Assembly (NCBI GenBank): GCA_031288035.1
Contig: JAITSG010000038.1
Location: forward strand, 1-17,392
DNA length: 17,392 nt
Reading direction: 5' to 3'
Source of the DNA: Rickettsiales bacterium
Lineage (GTDB): Bacteria; Pseudomonadota; Alphaproteobacteria; Rs-D84; CACZYB01
Shown: one piece after another, positions 14,569-17,392 of the stretch
How the letters are laid out: the number at the start of each line of letters is the position of its first letter
How positions within the stretch are numbered: position 1 is the first letter of the stretch
Made by a program: the position numbers and the translations under genes
The notes under the pieces: model-generated
What the model saw: only the letters and a program-made list of their open reading frames with translations
Databases searched by the model: none
What the model was told of the DNA's origin: nothing

Positions 14569-15390
14569 TCAGGGCAGGAACCTTATTTCGGGCTCCAGCT
14601 CCACCCCGAATCGCTCGCGCACCCTTTCTTGCACCAACGCCATCAGCGCCGCTATGTCGGCCGAGGTCGCGCCGCCCAAGTTGACTATGAAATTCGCGTG
14701 GAGCCTAGAGACCTCGGCCCCGCCCAGCCTCGCGCCCTGCATCCCCGCGTCCGCGACAAGCCTCCACGCCGACCGGCCCGGCGGATTCTTGAACACGGAT
14801 CCGGCGGTCTTGGCCCCGGTAGGCTGGACGGCGTTCTTTTTTTTCAGCATGTCCGCGATGCTTTCGCCTTTCCCGCCGCCCCTGAGGCGCACGCGGATTA
14901 CTATCGCGCCCTTTGGAATCTTCGACGAGCGGTAGCCGAGGCCGAGCTCGTCCTTCAGAAACGTCCTGATACGCCCGTCCGCGACGTCCATCAGGTCGGC
15001 CGAAATTACTATATCCCTCACCTCCCGCCCGAAGCAGCCGGCGTTGGTGAGCAGGGCCGCGCCGATGGAGCCCGGTATGCACGCGAGGAACTCGAACCCC
15101 GGCGCTTTTGTCGCGAGCAGGGAATCCGGCACGCCGGCCTCGGCTACGATATCGCCCCCCTGCGAGCCTATCCCAGCCAGCCTCGCCAGGCGGATCGTCG
15201 TGCCCTTTACAACGCCGTCGCGCACAAGGACGTTCGAGCCGAGCCCCAGCACGTGCACCGGCCCGGAATTCGAGCGCAGGAACGAAGCGAGCTCGCCCAC
15301 GCTTTCAGGCTCGAAAAAAAACTCCGCCGCTCCGCCGGCCTGGAACCGGGTGAAATTTGCGAGCGGGACGTTTTTCCTTATTTCCGTCAT
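14569..15390 (-). CDS. murB: UDP-N-acetylenolpyruvoylglucosamine reductase
   Basis: MurB reduces the enolpyruvyl group to give UDP-N-acetylmuramic acid, using NADPH and FAD. The product has 273 residues, the short type II form lacking the extra loops of E. coli MurB. FAD-binding GLGSNVLVRD is at 49-58, YRSS at 153-156 contains the conserved arginine, the proton-donating serine is Ser198 in GSVFKNP, HANFIVN is at 231-237 and the final glutamate is Glu268 in EPEIRF. The normally glycine-rich GIPGTxGGA loop reads CIPGSIGAA (104-112). Its ATG overlaps the murC stop as ATGA. In standard dcw clusters ddl or ftsQ follows, but here the gene converges on ftsI. Confidence 0.96.
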   Translation of the reverse strand: MTEIRKNVPLANFTRFQAGGAAEFFFEPESVGELASFLRSNSGPVHVLGLGSNVLVRDGVVKGTTIRLARLAGIGSQGGDIVAEAGVPDSLLATKAPGFEFLACIPGSIGAALLTNAGCFGREVRDIVISADLMDVADGRIRTFLKDELGLGYRSSKIPKGAIVIRVRLRGGGKGESIADMLKKKNAVQPTGAKTAGSVFKNPPGRSAWRLVADAGMQGARLGGAEVSRLHANFIVNLGGATSADIAALMALVQERVRERFGVELEPEIRFLP

Positions 15391-16721
15391 TTGTGGTACT
15401 GCAGCAGCGCGAGCAGCTTGTATATCTCGTTCTTGAGCTTTCCGGCCGAGAACGACACGACCATGTCGCCCGGATGCGCCATGTTTACGATTATCCTCGC
15501 CACGTCGTCCATGGTGTCGGCGGCGAACGCCTCCGGCATGGCGACCAGAAGGTCGTTCCTGGACTTCATGCCCTCGGCGCTTTCCCGCGCGGCGTAAACC
15601 GGCATTATCACGACCCTGTCGGCGAGCGAAAGGGCCTTCGGATAATCGTCGAACAGATCCGTCAGGCGCGAGTACCGATGCGGCTCGAACACCGCGAATA
15701 TCCCGCCTCCCTTCGCTATCTCCCGCGCGAGCGAGAGGGTGGCCGAGATTTCGGCCGGATGGTGCCCGTAATCGTCGAATATCCGCACCCCGCCCACCTC
15801 GCCGACGCGAGAGAACCTGTGCTTGGTGCCGGTGAAGTTCTCAAGCGAGGCGCGCATCTTGTCCTCGGGCATGTCGAGGCTCCGCCCGACGGCTATGGCG
15901 GCCAGTGCGTTCTGGACGTTGTGGCGGCCGTAGAGCGGTATGCGCAGCCCCTTCATGACGTTCGAATCGAAATGCGCCCCGTCGTCCGCGATGCGGATGT
16001 TCGACGCGGTCAGGTCGGCCGGGCCGTCTATGCCGTACGTGACGGCGTTCTTGAGCTTTTTCGCCATCTCGCGCGTGACGGGATGGTCGTTGCACAGCAC
16101 GACCATATCCGATGTGCGCGCGGCGAGCCTCTCGAACTCCTCGTGCAGATTCTCCACGGTCTTGTAATAGTCGAGGTGCTCCGGATCGATGTTCGTTATC
16201 ACGGATATTGTCGGCGAGAAATACCTTATGTTGCCGTAGGCCTCGCACGCCTCCACCACCATCCAGCCGCCCGAGCCGATGCGGTTGTGCGCGCCGTAAT
16301 AGTTCATTATCCCGCCGTCGATTATGAACGGGTCGAGCTCGCCGAAGTCGAGCATGGTGCCGACGAACGACGTGGTCGTGGTCTTGCCGTGCGTCCCGGC
16401 GACGGCCACGGATTTCTTCGTCGACATAAGCGCGGCCAGCATCTCGGCCCTGGGCACGAGGGGAACGCCGAGGTTGAGCTCGACGTTGTCCAGCGGCACG
16501 GCGGACGAATACACGACGAAGTCCGCGCCCTCGGCGTTCGACGCCGAATGCCCGATGAAGGTCTTTATCCCGCTCTTCCTGAGGCTGGCGATGTTATCGC
16601 CCTCGGACGCGTCGGAGCCCTGCACGCGGAAGCCCCACTTGTGCATGGCCTCGGCCATGGAGCTCATCCCTATTCCGCCTATGCCGGTGAAGTGGTACAG
16701 CTTTCCTTTGTCCAGAATCAT
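15387..16721 (-). CDS. murC: UDP-N-acetylmuramate--L-alanine ligase
   Basis: MurC adds L-alanine to UDP-MurNAc with ATP in the cytoplasm. The product has 444 residues. The N-terminal Rossmann region has HFTGIGGIGMS (10-20); the P-loop GTHGKTTTT is at 109-117; NIDPEHLDYY (177-186) and the later GRHNVQNALAA and DDYGHHPAEI motifs are all typical of MurC. The segment usually reading EADESD is EACEAYGN (157-164), closer to the EACEY version I recall from Clostridia than to most Proteobacteria. ATGA overlaps link it to murG upstream and murB downstream, so the three are translated together. Confidence 0.96.
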   Translation of the reverse strand: MILDKGKLYHFTGIGGIGMSSMAEAMHKWGFRVQGSDASEGDNIASLRKSGIKTFIGHSASNAEGADFVVYSSAVPLDNVELNLGVPLVPRAEMLAALMSTKKSVAVAGTHGKTTTTSFVGTMLDFGELDPFIIDGGIMNYYGAHNRIGSGGWMVVEACEAYGNIRYFSPTISVITNIDPEHLDYYKTVENLHEEFERLAARTSDMVVLCNDHPVTREMAKKLKNAVTYGIDGPADLTASNIRIADDGAHFDSNVMKGLRIPLYGRHNVQNALAAIAVGRSLDMPEDKMRASLENFTGTKHRFSRVGEVGGVRIFDDYGHHPAEISATLSLAREIAKGGGIFAVFEPHRYSRLTDLFDDYPKALSLADRVVIMPVYAARESAEGMKSRNDLLVAMPEAFAADTMDDVARIIVNMAHPGDMVVSFSAGKLKNEIYKLLALLQYHK

Positions 16722-17392
16722 TTCTCTTCCACAAGGTCGGCGATTTTCGCCGCCGCGTTGACGTTTCCGAAGATTTTAGCCCGAATGGCCATTTTTTCAA
16801 GCTTTTTCGGCTCGGACAGCATGCCGTCCAAAACCGCCGCGAGGAGATCGGGACCGAAATCGCGCTCGCGCAGCAATACCGCGCCGCCATTGTCCGCAAT
16901 CTTGCGCGCGTTCAGGACCTGCTGCTGGTCCTTGTGCTCTATCGGCACGAACACCGCCGGACGACCGACGGTCCCGACCTCGAACACCGTGTTCGCCCCG
17001 GCGCGGCCTATGAACACAGAGCATTTGGCAAGAAGCCCCGCCGCGTCCGGGAAAAAGCCTTCGACCGCGGCGCCTATGCCGAGCGAGCCGTAGAATTCGC
17101 GAACCTCGGCCATGTCTTCCGGCCTGGCCTGGTGGAACACGCGCGGCCTTTTCTTCATTTTCGACAAGGCCTCCGGCACGACCCGGGATAGTAGCTGGGC
17201 GCCCTGGGACCCGCCCATCACGACTATCGGGCCGCTGGAGTCGTATTTCGCCCTCGCCGCCCGGATTATGCCGGCGCGCACGGGCAGGCCGGTCACGACC
17301 GCGCCCTTCGCCACGCCGGGGAACGCCGTAGCCACGCGGGATGCGAACCGCCGCAGGAACATGTTGGCGTTGCCCATGACCGAATCGGCGTT
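16718..17392 (-). CDS. murG: UDP-N-acetylglucosamine--N-acetylmuramyl-(pentapeptide) pyrophosphoryl-undecaprenol transferase, C-terminal part
   Basis: MurG converts lipid I to lipid II at the inner membrane. Only the last 224 residues are in the window; roughly the first 130 lie beyond the right edge. The frame is open through the edge, and the residues before the internal ATG at 17377 (NADSV) continue a plausible MurG sequence, so that ATG is not the start. The C-terminal UDP-GlcNAc domain is clear: GGSQGA (visible residues 60-65), GRAGANTVFE (129-138) with the conserved glutamate, and HKDQQQ (153-158). Its TGA overlaps the murC ATG. In most dcw clusters ftsW lies directly upstream. Confidence 0.94.
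   Translation of the reverse strand, partial: NADSVMGNANMFLRRFASRVATAFPGVAKGAVVTGLPVRAGIIRAARAKYDSSGPIVVMGGSQGAQLLSRVVPEALSKMKKRPRVFHQARPEDMAEVREFYGSLGIGAAVEGFFPDAAGLLAKCSVFIGRAGANTVFEVGTVGRPAVFVPIEHKDQQQVLNARKIADNGGAVLLRERDFGPDLLAAVLDGMLSEPKKLEKMAIRAKIFGNVNAAAKIADLVEEK

Noticed and set aside
15357..17093. 578-codon open frame on the plus strand
   Set aside because: It is antisense to murC and murG and its composition is that of a shadow frame.
1..17392. Mobile element, CRISPR array or defence island
   Set aside because: No transposase, integrase, terminal repeats, regularly spaced repeats or defence-type proteins are visible; the genes are mainly envelope and housekeeping functions.

Overview
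The window looks like a chromosomal segment of an alphaproteobacterium, probably an uncultured, perhaps host-associated one. The evidence is the mraZ-rsmH-ftsL-ftsI cluster with ATGA-coupled genes, an alphaproteobacterial-style family 4 uracil-DNA glycosylase relative, the fabF/mltG neighbourhood, and a large secreted cysteine-repeat protein of the kind I associate with uncultured gut Alphaproteobacteria (this lineage guess is inference). The DNA is GC-rich, coding is dense, and isoleucine is often read from ATA, which is unusual for such base composition.

Layout. (1) 137-1418, plus: a small secreted coiled-coil/TPR protein resembling CpoB/YbgF, overlapping a uracil-DNA glycosylase-like protein whose catalytic motifs have decayed. 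(2) 1438-4956, minus: fabF, then a roughly 737-residue secreted protein with about 50 cysteines. (3) 5040-5996, plus: mltG, divergent from fabF across 83 bp that contain overlapping promoters; mltG is probably leaderless. (4) 6074-10625, minus: a complete tripartite export operon in the order tolC-like, macA-like, ABC ATPase, MacB/FtsX permease. (5) 10713-11063, minus: an unrecognised 116-residue protein. (6) 11294-14479, plus: mraZ, rsmH, ftsL and ftsI, each overlapping the next, behind a near-consensus promoter in a 230-bp region rich in inverted repeats. (7) 14569 to the right edge, minus: murB, murC and the C-terminal part of murG, also overlapping head to tail.

How the genes work together. 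Most of the window concerns the envelope: lipid II precursor synthesis (murB, murC, murG), septal peptidoglycan synthesis (ftsL, ftsI), glycan strand termination (mltG), division-cluster regulation and ribosome methylation (mraZ, rsmH), fatty acid elongation (fabF), envelope constriction (the CpoB-like protein, if correct), and efflux or export (tolC/macA/macB).

Most notable points. The division and cell wall (dcw) cluster is broken right after ftsI, and murG-murC-murB runs towards it on the opposite strand in exactly the order expected if the murE-to-murB block had been inverted in place; a 19-codon ORF at the ftsI stop may mark the old murE start. The cysteine-rich secreted protein, the UDG-like protein without its histidine motif, the mraZ control region without recognisable MraZ boxes, and the leaderless mltG promoter are the other leads. 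I found no CRISPR array, insertion sequence, tRNA or rRNA, and no clear sign of an unknown multi-gene defence or mobile system. No gap between genes exceeds 300 bases.
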